The translations under genes were made by a program, and so were the position numbers. The notes under the pieces were generated by a model, which was not told where the DNA came from, did no database searches, and saw nothing but the letters and a program-made list of their open reading frames with translations. Positions 10,105 to 20,041 of a DNA stretch of 64,000 bases are shown piece after piece. Origin of the DNA: Tannerellaceae bacterium. Its GTDB lineage: Bacteria; Bacteroidota; Bacteroidia; Bacteroidales; Tannerellaceae. How positions within the stretch are numbered: position 1 is the stretch's first letter; each line of letters begins with the position of its first letter. The stretch lies in NCBI GenBank assembly GCA_021201295.1, contig JAJQFE010000012.1, positions 18,905 to 82,904 on the forward strand. Reading direction: 5' to 3'.

Positions 10105-11115
10105 ATGAAAGTAGCAATTGTAGGTGTGAGTGGAGCGGTTGGACAAGAGTTCCTTCGCGTACTTGACGAGAGAAATTTCTCGTTGGATGAGCTCGTTCTT
10201 TTTGGTTCATCCCGTAGTGCCGGAAGTGTTTATACTTTCAGAGATAAACAGTACACCGTAAAGGAGCTGAAACACAACGACGATTTTAAGGGAATTGATG
10301 TTGCTTTTGTTTCGGCGGGTGGAGGTACTTCTGTTGAATTCGCAGAGACTATTACTAAACATGGTGCTGTTATGATCGATAATTCCAGTGCTTTCCGTAT
10401 GGATGATGATGTGCCTCTGGTCGTTCCTGAGGTCAATCCGGAAGATGCTCTGAGCCGTCCGCGCGGTATTATTGCGAATCCGAACTGTACGACTATCCAG
10501 ATGGTGGTTGCCCTGAAAGTCATTGAACAGCTTTCTCATATAAAACGTGTACATGTTTCTACGTATCAGGCTGCCAGTGGTGCCGGTGCAACGGCTATGG
10601 CTGAACTGGTGAAGCAATATGAACAACTTCTGAAAGAGGAAGAACCTACTGTTGAAAAATTTGCTTATCAGTTAGCCTATAATTTAATCCCTCAGGTGGA
10701 TGTGTTTACGGATAATGGATATACAAAGGAGGAATTGAAAATGTATAATGAAACCCGTAAGATCATGCATTCGGATATTGAGGTCAGTGCTACCTGTGTG
10801 CGTGTTCCTGTGATCCGTGCACATAGTGAGGCGACCTGGGTGGAAACAGAACGTCCGCTTTCTGTAGAAGAGGTTAAGGAGGCATTTGCCAAAGCAGAGG
10901 GTATTGTATTGCAGGATGATCCGGCAAACAAGGACTATCCTATGCCTTTGTTTGTTGCTGATAAGGATCCTGTGTATGTAGGCCGTATTCGTAAAGATAT
11001 TTCTAATCCGAATGGCTTAACTTTCTGGACTGTAAGTGACCAGATCAAGAAGGGGGCGGCTTTGAATGCTGTTCAGATCGCTGAATACTTGATTAAAGTA
11101 AAGAATATAGGTTAA
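10105..11115 (+). CDS. asd: Aspartate-semialdehyde dehydrogenase
   Basis: Reduces 4-aspartyl phosphate to aspartate semialdehyde with NADPH, the branch point to lysine/diaminopimelate, threonine and methionine. The Rossmann start [19 protein letters not shown], the catalytic Cys in [12 protein letters not shown], and the C-terminal [14 protein letters not shown] with the active-site His and Arg are all present. 336 residues from the ATG at 10105; an in-frame GTG at 10096 is possible but MKVAIVG matches the family start. Followed by a terminator and then a lysine exporter gene pair, a sensible neighbourhood for a lysine-pathway enzyme, though they are not in one operon by the terminator evidence. 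Confidence 0.97.
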   Translation: MKVAIVGVSGAVGQEFLRVLDERNFSLDELVLFGSSRSAGSVYTFRDKQYTVKELKHNDDFKGIDVAFVSAGGGTSVEFAETITKHGAVMIDNSSAFRMDDDVPLVVPEVNPEDALSRPRGIIANPNCTTIQMVVALKVIEQLSHIKRVHVSTYQAASGAGATAMAELVKQYEQLLKEEEPTVEKFAYQLAYNLIPQVDVFTDNGYTKEELKMYNETRKIMHSDIEVSATCVRVPVIRAHSEATWVETERPLSVEEVKEAFAKAEGIVLQDDPANKDYPMPLFVADKDPVYVGRIRKDISNPNGLTFWTVSDQIKKGAALNAVQIAEYLIKVKNIG

Positions 11116-11148
11116 GTCTCCGGGTTAATTCCCGGTAAAATTACAGGA

Positions 11149-11180
11149 AGGGCTTGTCTGAAAATGACAGGCTCTTTTTC
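11149..11180 (+). terminator. asd terminator
   Basis: Arms AGGGCTTGTC and GACAGGCTCT (two G-T wobbles) with a 7-base loop, directly followed by TTTT. Confidence 0.8.
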
Positions 11181-11224
11181 ATTAGATTCTATTGATTTTA
11201 TACCTTTGTCCAAAAACAGAACAA

Positions 11225-11500
11225 ATGTTTACGGTTATCGGAATTATGTTTGTAGGGGTTGCGGTAGGATATGTATTAAGGCATCTCTCTTTTCTGCAGT
11301 TTATCGGAAAGCCTATTTCTTATACTATTTACCTGTTACTTTTCCTGTTGGGTATTTCTGTGGGGCATAATGATGCCATTATCCGGAGCCTGTCTACGTT
11401 GGGCTTTCAGGCTTTTTTGCTTGCTCTGGCTGCTACTACCGGTAGTGTGCTGGCTGCCTGGGTTGTATACCGTTTCTTTTTCAGGGAGGATGGGAAATGA
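11225..11500 (+). CDS. lysO: LysO-type lysine exporter, N-terminal subunit (DUF340)
   Basis: 91 residues, three hydrophobic helices: TVIGIMFVGVAVGYVLRHL, PISYTIYLLLFLLGISVGHND and FLLALAATTGSVLAAWVVYRF. These match the N-terminal repeat of the LysO (YbjE/COG2431) lysine exporter, including LLFLLGISVG. In E. coli the two repeats are one ~300-residue protein; here the second repeat is encoded by the next gene, whose ATG overlaps this stop by four bases (ATGA). The start at 11225 was preferred to 11192 because MFTVIGIMFVG aligns with the family start and an upstream extension is not hydrophobic. Confidence 0.82.
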   Translation: MFTVIGIMFVGVAVGYVLRHLSFLQFIGKPISYTIYLLLFLLGISVGHNDAIIRSLSTLGFQAFLLALAATTGSVLAAWVVYRFFFREDGK

Positions 11501-12122
11501 AAGGTAGTCTGGTCGTTGTCGGTTTTTTGTCATGGGCTGCCTGTCGGGGTGGAGTGGTTTTCTTCCGGGGGCCTTGCTGGAGAATGATTTTACTATATAT
11601 GTGCTCTATCTGCTGATGTTCCAGGTGGGGATCAGTATCGGTTCTGATAAAAAGCTGAAAGAGATTTTCCGTACTATTCGTCCCAAATTGTTACTGGTGC
11701 CTTTAGCTACCATTACGGGTACGTTGATTGCTTCTGCACTGGTCAGTCTGGTGATCACTACATGGAGTGTGTATGACTGTCTGGCGGTGGGCAGTGGATT
11801 TGCTTATTATTCTCTTTCTTCTATTCTGATTATGGAGTTTAAAGAACCTTCCCTGGGTGCGCAGATGGCTGCTGAGTTGGGAACGGTTGCCCTGATTGCT
11901 AATATTATCCGGGAGATCTTTGCTTTGCTGGGTGCTCCTTTATTTGTCCGGTATTTTGGCAAACTGGCTCCGATCTGTGCAGGTGGAGCTACTACGATGG
12001 ATACTACTCTTCCTGTTATTACCCGTTATTCAGGGAAGGATATGGTTTTTATTGCCATTCTGCATGGTATTTTAGTGGATCTTTCCGTTCCTTTTTTTGT
12101 CTCGTTTTTCTGTTCTCTTTAA
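11497..12122 (+). CDS. lysO: LysO-type lysine exporter, C-terminal subunit, frameshifted
   Basis: About 208 residues: MKGSLVVVGFFVMGCLSGW, then VLYLLMFQVGISIGSD (the repeat of the LFLLGISVG motif), the central DCLAVGSGFAYYSLSSILI and GAQMAAELGTVALIANIIREI, and AGGATTMDTTLPVITRYSGKD. These are strongly conserved LysO segments that form the substrate path. The T-run at 11521-11527 has six T; seven restores the frame from VVVGFF to VMGC. Translationally coupled to the preceding gene and thought to form the complete transporter with it. Confidence 0.9.
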
Positions 12123-12177
12123 TATTCCCGGGTATACTATAGCTGTTGCCTTTTTCAACAGGCTGCATGGTTCCGGA

Positions 12178-12251
12178 AAAAGGGTGCACCCTTTTCAGCA
12201 AACGGGTGCGTCTTTTTGCGGAGAATGGCGCACCTGTTTTTATCCGGTGCC
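12178..12251 (+). terminator. Palindrome and terminator-like hairpin after lysO
   Basis: AAAAGGGTGCACCCTTTT (12178-12195) is a perfect 18-base palindrome. It is followed by GGTGCG (12205-12210) and CGCACC (12239-12244) enclosing a 28-base loop and then TGTTTTT. The second hairpin is the better terminator candidate. The remainder of 12123-12379 has no gene. Confidence 0.55.
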
Positions 12252-12379
12252 GGCAGGAATGAACGGGAGAGCGGATGAAAAATAAAGATTTCCCGAATAA
12301 GGTGTAAATACCGTGTAGATAAAGGGATAGACAGAGGGGAAAATATAATTTACCTATTGATGAAATATTTCTTTAATCG

Positions 12380-12411
12380 TTTGCGTGATATGGGTATTTA
12401 CCATACCTTTG
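12380..12411 (+). promoter_or_regulatory. frdCAB promoter
   Basis: TTTG (12380-12383), 20 bases, TACCTTTG (12404-12411): near-perfect Bacteroidota primary-sigma promoter. It predicts a transcript start about 12418 and a leader of ~70 bases before frdC. Confidence 0.85.
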
Positions 12412-12486
12412 TGAGTGGATTTAAAAGGTCTGATGGTAAAACCCGGAATTTATAAAAACAATTAGATAACTTAAACTATTAATCTT

Positions 12487-13170
12487 ATGTGGTTACTTAA
12501 TTCTTCTATCGGGAAGAAGCTGATAATGAGTATATCAGGTCTCTTCCTTGTTTTGTTTCTACTGTTTCACATGTCGATGAACCTGGCGGCAGTATTTTCA
12601 GAAGAAGCTTACAACATTATCTGTTCCCTGTTGGGGTTGAACTGGTATGCGTTGCTTGCGACTCTGGTATTGGCAGCCGGATTTATTATTCACATTGTGT
12701 ATTCCATCATCCTTACTTTGGAAAACCGTAAGGCTCGTGGTAACGACCGGTATGCAGTAAATGTTAAACCGAAACAGGTGGAGTGGGCTTCCCAGAATAT
12801 GCTTGTTCTTGGTTTTATTGTGTTAGGCCTTTTAGTGTTACATGGCAGTCAGTTCTGGTACAAGATGATGTTCGCTGAGATTATGGGATATCATGAAGTG
12901 ACCTTAGGCTCTGCTGTCGTATCCCCTCAGGATGGTGCTGCATTTATTAATTACTACTTCAGTAATATTGTAAATGTGATCCTTTATCTGATATGGTATG
13001 TCGCTTTGTGGTTTCACCTGACTCATGGTTTCTGGAGTGCGATCCATACAATTGGCTGGAATAACCAGATCTGGTTTAATCGTTGGAAAATGATTTCCAA
13101 TATCCTTGCTACTGTAATCTGCTTAGGATTTGCATTTGTAACTATTGCATTCTATATCAAGAATCTTTAA
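12487..13170 (+). CDS. frdC: Succinate dehydrogenase/fumarate reductase cytochrome b subunit
   Basis: 227-residue integral membrane subunit of type B succinate:quinone oxidoreductase with five predicted helices (e.g. LIMSISGLFLVLFLLFHMSMNL, LATLVLAAGFIIHIVYSIIL, MLVLGFIVLGLLVLHGSQF, NVILYLIWYVALWFHLTHGFWSAIH). Several His residues in helices (FLLFHMS, FIIHIVY, VLHGSQF, WFHLTHG) are placed to bind two haem b groups. It anchors FrdAB to the cytoplasmic side and exchanges electrons with menaquinol. First gene of frdC-frdA-frdB; intact. Confidence 0.96.
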   Translation: MWLLNSSIGKKLIMSISGLFLVLFLLFHMSMNLAAVFSEEAYNIICSLLGLNWYALLATLVLAAGFIIHIVYSIILTLENRKARGNDRYAVNVKPKQVEWASQNMLVLGFIVLGLLVLHGSQFWYKMMFAEIMGYHEVTLGSAVVSPQDGAAFINYYFSNIVNVILYLIWYVALWFHLTHGFWSAIHTIGWNNQIWFNRWKMISNILATVICLGFAFVTIAFYIKNL

Positions 13171-13223
13171 CCGGGATTCTTATTCTTAATCAAGGTGTAA
13201 TCAATCATTGAAATTAAATTATT

Positions 13224-15167
13224 ATGACTCAGATAAATTCAAAAATCCCTCAGGGCCCGTTGGCTGAGAAGTGGACAAACTATAAAGCTCATCAAAAGTT
13301 AGTGAATCCCGCTAACAAACGTCGTCTGGATGTGATCGTAGTAGGTACAGGCCTGGCTGGAGCATCTGCTGCTGCTTCCCTGGCTGAAATGGGATTCAAC
13401 GTATTGAACTTCTGTATCCAGGATTCTCCCCGCCGTGCTCACTCGATTGCTGCACAGGGAGGTATTAATGCTGCAAAGAATTATCAGAATGACGGTGACT
13501 CTGTATATCGTCTGTTTTATGATACGATCAAAGGGGGAGACTACCGTGCCCGTGAAGCGAATGTCTATCGTCTGGCGGAAGTTTCTAACAGTATTATTGA
13601 CCAGTGTGTGGCTCAGGGTGTCCCTTTTGCCCGTGAATATGGTGGTTTATTAGATAACCGTTCTTTTGGTGGTGTTCAGGTATCCCGTACTTTCTATGCC
13701 CGTGGCCAGACCGGTCAGCAGCTGTTGTTAGGTGCTTATTCAGCCCTGAGCCGCCAGATCGGATTGGGTAAGGTGAAAATGTACACCCGTTATGAAATGC
13801 TGAATGTGGTGATCATAGACGGACGTGCACGTGGTATTATTGCCCGTAACCTGGTTACCGGTAAAATCGAACGTTTTTCTGCTCACGCAGTCGTTATCGG
13901 TACTGGTGGATATGCGAATGCATTTTTCCTGTCTACCAATGCGATGGCATCCAATGGTTCTGCTGCCTGGCAGTGCTACAAAAAAGGTGCCTGGTTCGCT
14001 AACCCCTGTATGGCGCAGATCCACCCGACCTGTATACCGGTGCATGGAGAATTCCAGTCTAAACTAACGTTGATGTCTGAATCCCTTCGTAATGATGGCC
14101 GTATCTGGGTGCCTAAAAAACTGGAGGATGCCAAAGCGATCCGTGAAGGTAAACTGAAGCCTACGCAGATCAAAGAGGAAGACCGTGACTATTATCTGGA
14201 ACGCCGTTATCCTGCTTTTGGAAACTTAGTGCCTCGTGATGTGGCTTCCCGTGCTGCTAAAGAACGTTGTGATGCGGGCTTTGGCGTAGGAAATACCGGT
14301 TTGGCGGTGTATCTGGATTTCTCTGATGCTATCAACCGTTTAGGTAAACATGTGGTAGAACAGCGTTATGGAAACCTGTTCCAGATGTATGAAAAAATTG
14401 TAGATGATAATCCATATGAAACTCCCATGATGATCTTCCCGGCTCTTCACTACACGATGGGTGGTATCTGGGTCGATTATGAATTGATGACTTCTGTTCC
14501 CGGCCTGTTTGCGATCGGGGAGGCTAATTTCTCTGACCACGGTGCGAACCGTTTAGGTGCTTCTGCGTTGATGCAGGGTCTTGCTGACGGGTATTTCGTA
14601 TTACCGTATACCATCCAGAATTATCTGGCGGATCAGATCCGTGTTCCTCGGTTCAGTACTGATCTTCCTGAGTTTGCTGAGGCGGAAAAAAGTATTAAGG
14701 ATCGTATTGCTAAATTAATGGGTATTAAAGGTAAGCGTTCTGTGGATAGTATTCATAAAGAATTAGGTCACATTATGTGGGACTTTGTAGGTATGGGACG
14801 TAATGCTGAAGGATTGAAAAAAGCGATCGCTGACATTAAGGCTTTGAAAAAGGAGTTCTGGAGTAATGTTCGTATACCTGGTGCCGGCGATGACCTGAAT
14901 GTCGAACTTGAAAAAGCTTTGCGTTTAGCTGACTTTATTGAGATCAGTGAACTGATGGCACGTGATGCGTTGAATCGTGAAGAGTCCTGTGGCGGACACT
15001 TCCGTGAAGAATATCAGACTCCTGAGGGAGAGGCGCTTCGCCAGGATGATAAATTCTCGTATGTTTCCTGCTGGGAATATCAGGGGGAAGATAAAGATCC
15101 TGTGTTATTGAAAGAACCTCTTGATTATGAATTCATCGTTCGTCAACAACGTAACTATAAGAGCTAA
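13224..15167 (+). CDS. frdA: Fumarate reductase/succinate dehydrogenase flavoprotein subunit
   Basis: 647 residues. FAD-binding [19 protein letters not shown], covalent-flavin His region in [17 protein letters not shown], substrate-site HPT ([13 protein letters not shown]), [38 protein letters not shown], and catalytic Arg region. This is the type B enzyme form found in Bacteroidota, working mainly as fumarate reductase in anaerobes. Lies 53 bases after frdC and 97 bases before frdB. No frame problem. Confidence 0.97.
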   Translation: MTQINSKIPQGPLAEKWTNYKAHQKLVNPANKRRLDVIVVGTGLAGASAAASLAEMGFNVLNFCIQDSPRRAHSIAAQGGINAAKNYQNDGDSVYRLFYDTIKGGDYRAREANVYRLAEVSNSIIDQCVAQGVPFAREYGGLLDNRSFGGVQVSRTFYARGQTGQQLLLGAYSALSRQIGLGKVKMYTRYEMLNVVIIDGRARGIIARNLVTGKIERFSAHAVVIGTGGYANAFFLSTNAMASNGSAAWQCYKKGAWFANPCMAQIHPTCIPVHGEFQSKLTLMSESLRNDGRIWVPKKLEDAKAIREGKLKPTQIKEEDRDYYLERRYPAFGNLVPRDVASRAAKERCDAGFGVGNTGLAVYLDFSDAINRLGKHVVEQRYGNLFQMYEKIVDDNPYETPMMIFPALHYTMGGIWVDYELMTSVPGLFAIGEANFSDHGANRLGASALMQGLADGYFVLPYTIQNYLADQIRVPRFSTDLPEFAEAEKSIKDRIAKLMGIKGKRSVDSIHKELGHIMWDFVGMGRNAEGLKKAIADIKALKKEFWSNVRIPGAGDDLNVELEKALRLADFIEISELMARDALNREESCGGHFREEYQTPEGEALRQDDKFSYVSCWEYQGEDKDPVLLKEPLDYEFIVRQQRNYKS

Positions 15168-15264
15168 CTAATTTTTAAGTAGATAGTAGTGAGTAGAGGA
15201 TAGTGAGTAGGAGAAAGGCTGAAAACTATTAATAACTTCCAACTACATAAATAAAGGAATCATT

Positions 15265-16020
15265 ATGGATAAAAATATAAATATCACACTAAAGGTTTGG
15301 CGTCAGAAAGGTCCGAAAGAGAAAGGGGCTTTCGAAACTTACCAGTTAAAAGACATTTCCCAGGGTAGTTCTTTCCTGGAAATGCTTGATATACTAAATG
15401 AGCAGTTGGTTAATGGGGGAAAAGAGCCTGTTGTTTTTGATCATGATTGTCGCGAAGGTATTTGTGGCATGTGTTCATTATATATTAACGGTCATGCTCA
15501 TGGACCGGATGAAAGTATTACTACCTGTCAGTTGCATATGCGTAAGTTTGACGATGGGGCTACCATTACCATTGAACCCTGGCGTTCAGCTGGTTTTCCT
15601 GTCATCCGTGACCTGATGGTAGACCGTGGTGCCTATGACAAGATCATGCAGGCCGGTGGTTTCATATCAGTCAATACCGGTGGTATTCCTGACGGAAATG
15701 CGATTCCTATTCCTAAGAAGGATGCGGATTTAGCTATGGATGCTGCTGCCTGTATCGGCTGTGGTGCCTGTGCTGCTGCCTGTAAGAATGGTTCAGCTAT
15801 GCTTTTCGTATCTGCTAAAGTAAGCCAGTTGGCTTTACTTCCACAGGGAAAAGTGGAAGCTGCCCGTCGTGCTAAGGCTATGGTTGCTAAAATGGATGAG
15901 TTAGGTTTCGGTAATTGTACGAATACGCGTGCCTGTGAGGCGGAATGTCCGAAAGATATTTCTATCAGCAATATTGCCCGTCTGAACCGTGAATTTATCA
16001 AAGCTAAATTGCAGGATTGA
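15265..16020 (+). CDS. frdB: Fumarate reductase/succinate dehydrogenase iron-sulfur subunit
   Basis: 251 residues. [2Fe-2S] ligands in CREGICGMC with the later TTCQL; second cluster [11 protein letters not shown]; third cluster [14 protein letters not shown]. Transfers electrons between FrdC haems and the FrdA flavin. A good leader AAAGGAATCATT precedes the ATG. The 97-base gap from frdA contains short direct repeats (GTAGATAGTAGTGAGTAGAGG...GTGAGTAGG) of unknown meaning. Followed by a strong terminator. Confidence 0.97.
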   Translation: MDKNINITLKVWRQKGPKEKGAFETYQLKDISQGSSFLEMLDILNEQLVNGGKEPVVFDHDCREGICGMCSLYINGHAHGPDESITTCQLHMRKFDDGATITIEPWRSAGFPVIRDLMVDRGAYDKIMQAGGFISVNTGGIPDGNAIPIPKKDADLAMDAAACIGCGACAAACKNGSAMLFVSAKVSQLALLPQGKVEAARRAKAMVAKMDELGFGNCTNTRACEAECPKDISISNIARLNREFIKAKLQD

Positions 16021-16044
16021 TCTTTGAAAAGATAATTAAGATAA

Positions 16045-16079
16045 AACTTCCCCCTTCCTGTAAGGCGGGAAGTTTTTTT
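16045..16079 (+). terminator. frdCAB terminator
   Basis: AACTTCCC (16045-16052) and GGGAAGTT (16067-16074) with a 14-base loop, followed by TTTTT. Confidence 0.9.
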
Positions 16080-16208
16080 ATGGGTGGATCCTTGCTGCAG
16101 ATTGTATAAGAAATCTCTTAATTTTAACATATTTACTGTGGAATGAGATAATTGGTATCTGTTATTAGTGTTTCTTATATCTTTTGAAATATTATTTAGC
16201 ATTTTATA

Positions 16209-16239
16209 TTTGGCAGTAATCTTAAAAGGCTTATTTTTG
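16209..16239 (+). promoter_or_regulatory. Promoter of the LiaF/LytTR unit or of a leader RNA
   Basis: TTTG (16209-16212), 19 bases, TATTTTTG (16232-16239), an excellent match to TTTG-N19-TAnnTTTG. Transcription would begin near 16246, about 240 bases before the first codon of the LiaF-like gene. Confidence 0.75.
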
Positions 16240-16294
16240 TACTGTGGTTTTTTTATAATAATATTAGATTTAAGATTAACAAAGTTTGGTTAGG

Positions 16295-16323
16295 GGTTGT
16301 CGTGAGACAACCTTTAATTTTTT
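16295..16323 (+). terminator. Leader hairpin followed by T-run (attenuator or sRNA end)
   Basis: GGTTGTC (16295-16301), loop GTGA, GACAACC (16306-16312), then TTTAATTTTTT. It sits ~50 bases after the predicted start site and ~165 bases before the next gene, in a 467-base intergenic stretch (16021-16487) that holds no convincing protein gene. It could end a short RNA or attenuate the downstream operon. Confidence 0.6.
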
Positions 16324-16487
16324 ATATAGGTCTATTGGTGTCTATAAAAAATACTTCTACTATTCAGCTACTTTTTTTGTCGGGAACTCTCCTGCGTTTG
16401 TCGGGGAAAAGGCTTTAATTGTGTCTTTTTCATTGCTATATTACATGAACTCCTTTACTTTTACTAAAAATTTAAATTATTGCGACT

Positions 16488-17233
16488 ATGAACGACTTTA
16501 AACATTTTCATCCGACATGGCATCATACTTTGAATGTGGTTGTGGTTTCTCTCGCTTTTATTATCGTGGGTGTTTTATGAATTTTGCGTAATCTGGGGAT
16601 GATCGATCCTGCACTTTTTACTATTATCGTTTCCTGGCAGATGTTACTGATCCTTTGGGGAGTGGTTCAACTCATTAAACAGCATTATATAGGGGGGTGA
16701 CTTTACTTATTACAGGTGGTTATTTTTTATTGCCGCAGGTAACGGATATCAATCAGGAATGGATCCATACATTCTGGCCTGGTATTTTTATTCTGGTGGG
16801 ATTATTGATTTTATTTAAAAAAAGAAGATACCGGCCTCATTGGAAGAATAAATACAAAGGAAAAGAACGTCTGGAAGAATGTGTGACGGTAGACGGGTTT
16901 ATTAACTCGGAGGTTTCTTTTGGAGGTGTTCATCAAATCGTACTGGACCCGGTTTTTAAAGGTGCAAAGATTAACAATTCTTTTGGATCCACTGTGTTGG
17001 ATCTGAGGAAGACAACTTTAGAGGCTTCTGAGACTTATATAGACATGGAGTGTTCTTTTGGATCGATTGAATTATTAATTCCCTCTCATTGGAATGTAAT
17101 AGTGGAAACAGATACTTCTTTTAGCGGAGTCAGTGATAAACGGCGTAGTCCTATGGATAACCAGATTGATTTTGATCATAAATTAATTATTCGCGGAGAC
17201 ATCTCCTTTAGTGGATTGGAAATAAAAAGCTAA
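16488..17233 (+). CDS. LiaF-like transmembrane protein, in-frame TGA and frameshift
   Basis: Envelope-stress membrane protein. N-terminal helices SLAFIIVGVL, FTIIVSWQMLLILWGVVQL, VTLLITGGYFLLP and PGIFILVGLLILFKK, then a C-terminal LiaF/DUF2154-type beta-helix domain (VDGFINSEVSFGGVHQIV, FKGAKINNSFGSTVLDLRKT, ETYIDMECSFGSIELLIP, VETDTSFSGVSDKR). A TGA at 16578-16580 stands between VGVL and ILRNLGM, where Trp (TGG) is the likely original. A G-run at 16692-16697 has six G; seven restores IGG-VTLLITGG. Both look like sequencing errors. Immediately followed (2 bases) by a membrane LytTR regulator, a pairing common in this phylum. Confidence 0.85.
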
Positions 17234-17235
17234 GT

Positions 17236-18014
17236 ATGCAGTCACATCCTTTTACCCATTCTATGGTCAGGAAAATAGGTGTAGGTTTACTTATTTTAGT
17301 GGCTGTTATCATACACTGCAGTTTGCTGCTGTTTTATGAAAGTGCCTCTCTTTATGTGGCATTTGCCGACAGTCTGATTTCTGTAGGTTTATGGTGTGGG
17401 GCAGCTTATATAAGTTGGTATATGGTGGAATATACAAAGGTATGGTCTGCGCGGTTAGTGATTGCACTGGGCGTCCAAATCCTTTGGGCCAGTATGCTCT
17501 TTTTCCTGTTTGTATGACAGGATTAGAGAGTCCGGAAGATTTTTATCTTTCTTTACCCATACGCTTGTTGGCTGGATTATTAGCCTGGATTGCGTTAACC
17601 CAATGGTATGGTCAGTTAGGAGAGCGGCAGGAGGCTATTGTGGAAATAACAGAGGAAGAAGAAGCTTTCCCTGCTCCGGAAGAGAATGTCCTGGAGCGTA
17701 TTTCCGTGAAGGATGGCACCCGGATCCATATTATCCATCCGGATGAACTGTTATATGTACAGGCGTGTGGTGATTATGTGAATTTGTTTACGGAGAAAGG
17801 CCAATATGTGAAGGAGCAAACCATGAAATATATGGCTGTTCATCTGCCTCCTTGTTTTGTTCGTATTCATCGTTCCTGTATTGTGAATGTAGAATATATT
17901 TTACGTATAGAGTTATTCGGCAAAGAGAGTTATCATGTCCGTTTAAAGAATGGTACCAGCCTGCGTGCGAGTGTTGCAGGGTATAAGTTATTAAAGCAAC
18001 ATTTGAATTTGTAA
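17236..18014 (+). CDS. Membrane-bound LytTR-family transcriptional regulator, frameshifted
   Basis: N-terminal four-helix membrane domain (GVGLLILVAVIIHCSLLLF, LISVGLWCGAAYISWYMV, LVIALGVQILWASMLFFLF, LPIRLLAGLLAWIALTQW), a short acidic linker, and a C-terminal LytTR DNA-binding domain (RISVKDGTRIHIIHPDELLYVQACGDYVNLFTE, KYMAVHLPPCFVRIHRSCIVNVEYI). The frame changes near 17512-17516 (LFFLFV then MTGLESPEDF), best explained by one missing base. About 260 residues. No receiver domain, so it probably senses membrane state directly or through the LiaF-like partner upstream. Confidence 0.88.
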
Positions 18015-18076
18015 TGAAATAGCTGAATATAGTCTGTTCTGGTTTATTTTTATTCCGGGATTGTTTTAAGTGGATG

Positions 18077-18104
18077 CCGGGGATGGAGCATCATCCCCGG
18101 TTTT
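18077..18104 (+). terminator. Strong terminator between LytTR and SulP genes
   Basis: CCGGGGATG (18077-18085) and CATCCCCGG (18092-18100) with a 6-base loop, then TTTT. Serves the plus-strand LytTR gene; it could also act for the convergent SulP gene. Confidence 0.88.
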
Positions 18105-18128
18105 CCCGGGTGGTCCGGTACATGTATT

Positions 18129-19808
18129 TTAAGAATGAAGCGCTTCTATGGCTTTTTGAAGAGCATCATGGATATTACTACAGATATTTTCGCTACTGAT
18201 CTTTTCTTCAAATCCGGAAGTAGTCAATACTGTATGTACTTTTTTATTTACACCTGAGAGGATCAGGCGGATATGTTCTCCCTGTGAAAGACGCAGCAGG
18301 CTTTCCAGGTTATGAAGTCCGGCTGAGTCCATAAACGGAACTTTACGCATACGGATAATTCTTACTTTTGGTTTATCACCCAATGACTTCATCACTCCGT
18401 CGAACTTATTGGCTACACCAAAGAAGAAAGGACCGTCTATTTCATATACTTCTACTCATTTAGGAATCACAAGTACCTCATCATCATGGTGAATCTCTCC
18501 TTCATCTGATAAGTCAATCCGTCCGGTGGCAACAGAGACATGGGTCGTTTGTGTGACCCGGTGCATAAACAGGAACATGGCGATTAACAATCCTATTTCA
18601 ATTGCAATCGTCAGGTCAAAGATGACTGTCAGGAAAAAAGTCACTAAGAGTACATAGACATCACTTTTCGGATTTTTCAGTAATGACCGGAAGTTACGCC
18701 ATTCGCTCATATTATAGGAAACTATGATCAGTACTCCTGTTAAGCACGCCATGGGGATATGTTTGGTTAGTGGGCCCAGAAAAAGGAGGATCAGTAGTAG
18801 TACGATTGCATGTATGATCCCGGCTACCGGGGTACGGCCACCGTTGTTGATATTGGTCATGGTACGGGCAATCGCGCCTGTCACCGGTATACCACCGAAA
18901 ATGGGTACCACTATATTGGCGGCTCCCTGTGCTATTAATTCCGTATTTGAGTCATGGCTATCTCCTGTTACCCCATCTGCAACAGTTGCGGAAAGGAGGG
19001 ATTCAATCGCTCCTAACATGGCAATTGTAAAAGCGGAGGGTAGTAGTAGGTTAATGGTTTCCATATTGACTGAGATCCCTTCCGGCTGGGGAAGGGAGGC
19101 ATTAATGATGAACCGGTCTCCGATGGTTTCAATAGAATCAATCCCTAAAAAATGACGCATCAGGTAGACTACTATGGTCATCAGGATGATGGCAACTAAA
19201 GAACCGGGTATCTTTTTAGAGAATTTAGGTGTTGTCGTGATGATCAGGATACTTGCTATACCGATCAGGAAAGCCCATAGGTTTGCTGTCTGGATATTTT
19301 GTGCATATATGATCCATTTAGAGATAAAATCGGCAGGTACCCGTTCAATAGTAAGTCCGAACAGATCTTTCATTTGAGTGGTAAAGATAGTCAGGGCAAT
19401 GCCACTGGTGAAGCCTACCACAATAGGGTAAGGTATAAATTTAATGATTGATCCTATTTTAAGTGCTCCCATAATTACCAGCATAATTCCGGCCATAACT
19501 GTGGCAATCGCTAACCCTTCTATCCCAAAATTTTGGATGATGCCGTATACAATGACGATAAAGGCTCCTGTGGGGCCTCCGATCTGTACATTACTACCTC
19601 CTAAAAAGGAGACCATAAATCCACCGATAATAGCTGTGATAAGCCCTTTTTCCGGACTTACTCCGGAAGCTATTCCAAAGGCGATTGCTAAAGGGAGTGC
19701 TACAATTCCAACAATAATACCAGCCATGAGATCACTCAGGAATTTCTCACGGGAATAGTTTTTCAACGCGGTTAGCAGTTTGGGTTAAAAATCAATTTTG
19801 CCTTTCAT
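18129..19808 (-). CDS. SulP-family anion transporter with STAS domain, interrupted
   Basis: About 560 residues. The membrane part carries GIIVGIVALPLAIAFGIASGVSPEKGLITAIIGG, the QIGGPTGAFIVIV signature, LLSATVADGVTGDSHDSNTELIAQGAANI and FGGIPVTGAIARTMTNINNGGRTPV; the C-terminal STAS domain has VRIIRMRKVPFMDSAGLHNLE. Likely a sulfate, bicarbonate or dicarboxylate carrier; substrate unknown. Two in-frame stops: TGA at 18456-18458 between VLVIPK and VEVYEIDGPFFFGVANKFD (likely TGG, Trp), and TAA at 19785-19787, which cuts off MKGKIDF from PKLLTALKNYSREKF. Because the second affects only seven residues, a TTG start at 19766 is an alternative. Confidence 0.9.
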
Positions 19809-19982
19809 TTTGCTGTTTTTATAAAAATTGTTGCAAATTTACATATATATTAAATATTTAGTGGTACTAATTTCTGATTTATTTTCTTTTTCTCTATACT
19901 TTATGTAGTTATATAGACAAAATTTATTGATTTATAAATAAATTTAAACTAATTTCGGACAAATTGTATCAGAACAAATCCT

Positions 19983-19990
19983 TACATTTG
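19983..19990 (+). promoter_or_regulatory. Probable -7 element of the rubrerythrin promoter
   Basis: TACATTTG fits TAnnTTTG, about 52 bases before the ATG. Upstream ATTG lies at a somewhat short spacing, so the -33 element is uncertain. The whole 19809-20041 gap is AT-rich. Confidence 0.5.
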
Positions 19991-20041
19991 AACTATAAAT
20001 AATTAATCAACTTATTACTTATAGAAGAAATAATTAGCATC

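Noticed and set aside
12123..12360. A coding gene at 12097-12285.
   Set aside because: It overlaps the conserved end of lysO, is rich in palindromes and resembles no protein.
15168..15264. Repeats GTAGATAGTAGTGAGTAGAGG between frdA and frdB as a regulatory array.
   Set aside because: Only two or three loose copies, no symmetry; probably simple drift or slippage.
16286..16501. 71-residue frame in the LiaF leader.
   Set aside because: Begins within the GGTTGTC hairpin region, has no ribosome-binding site and runs into the LiaF start; judged non-coding.
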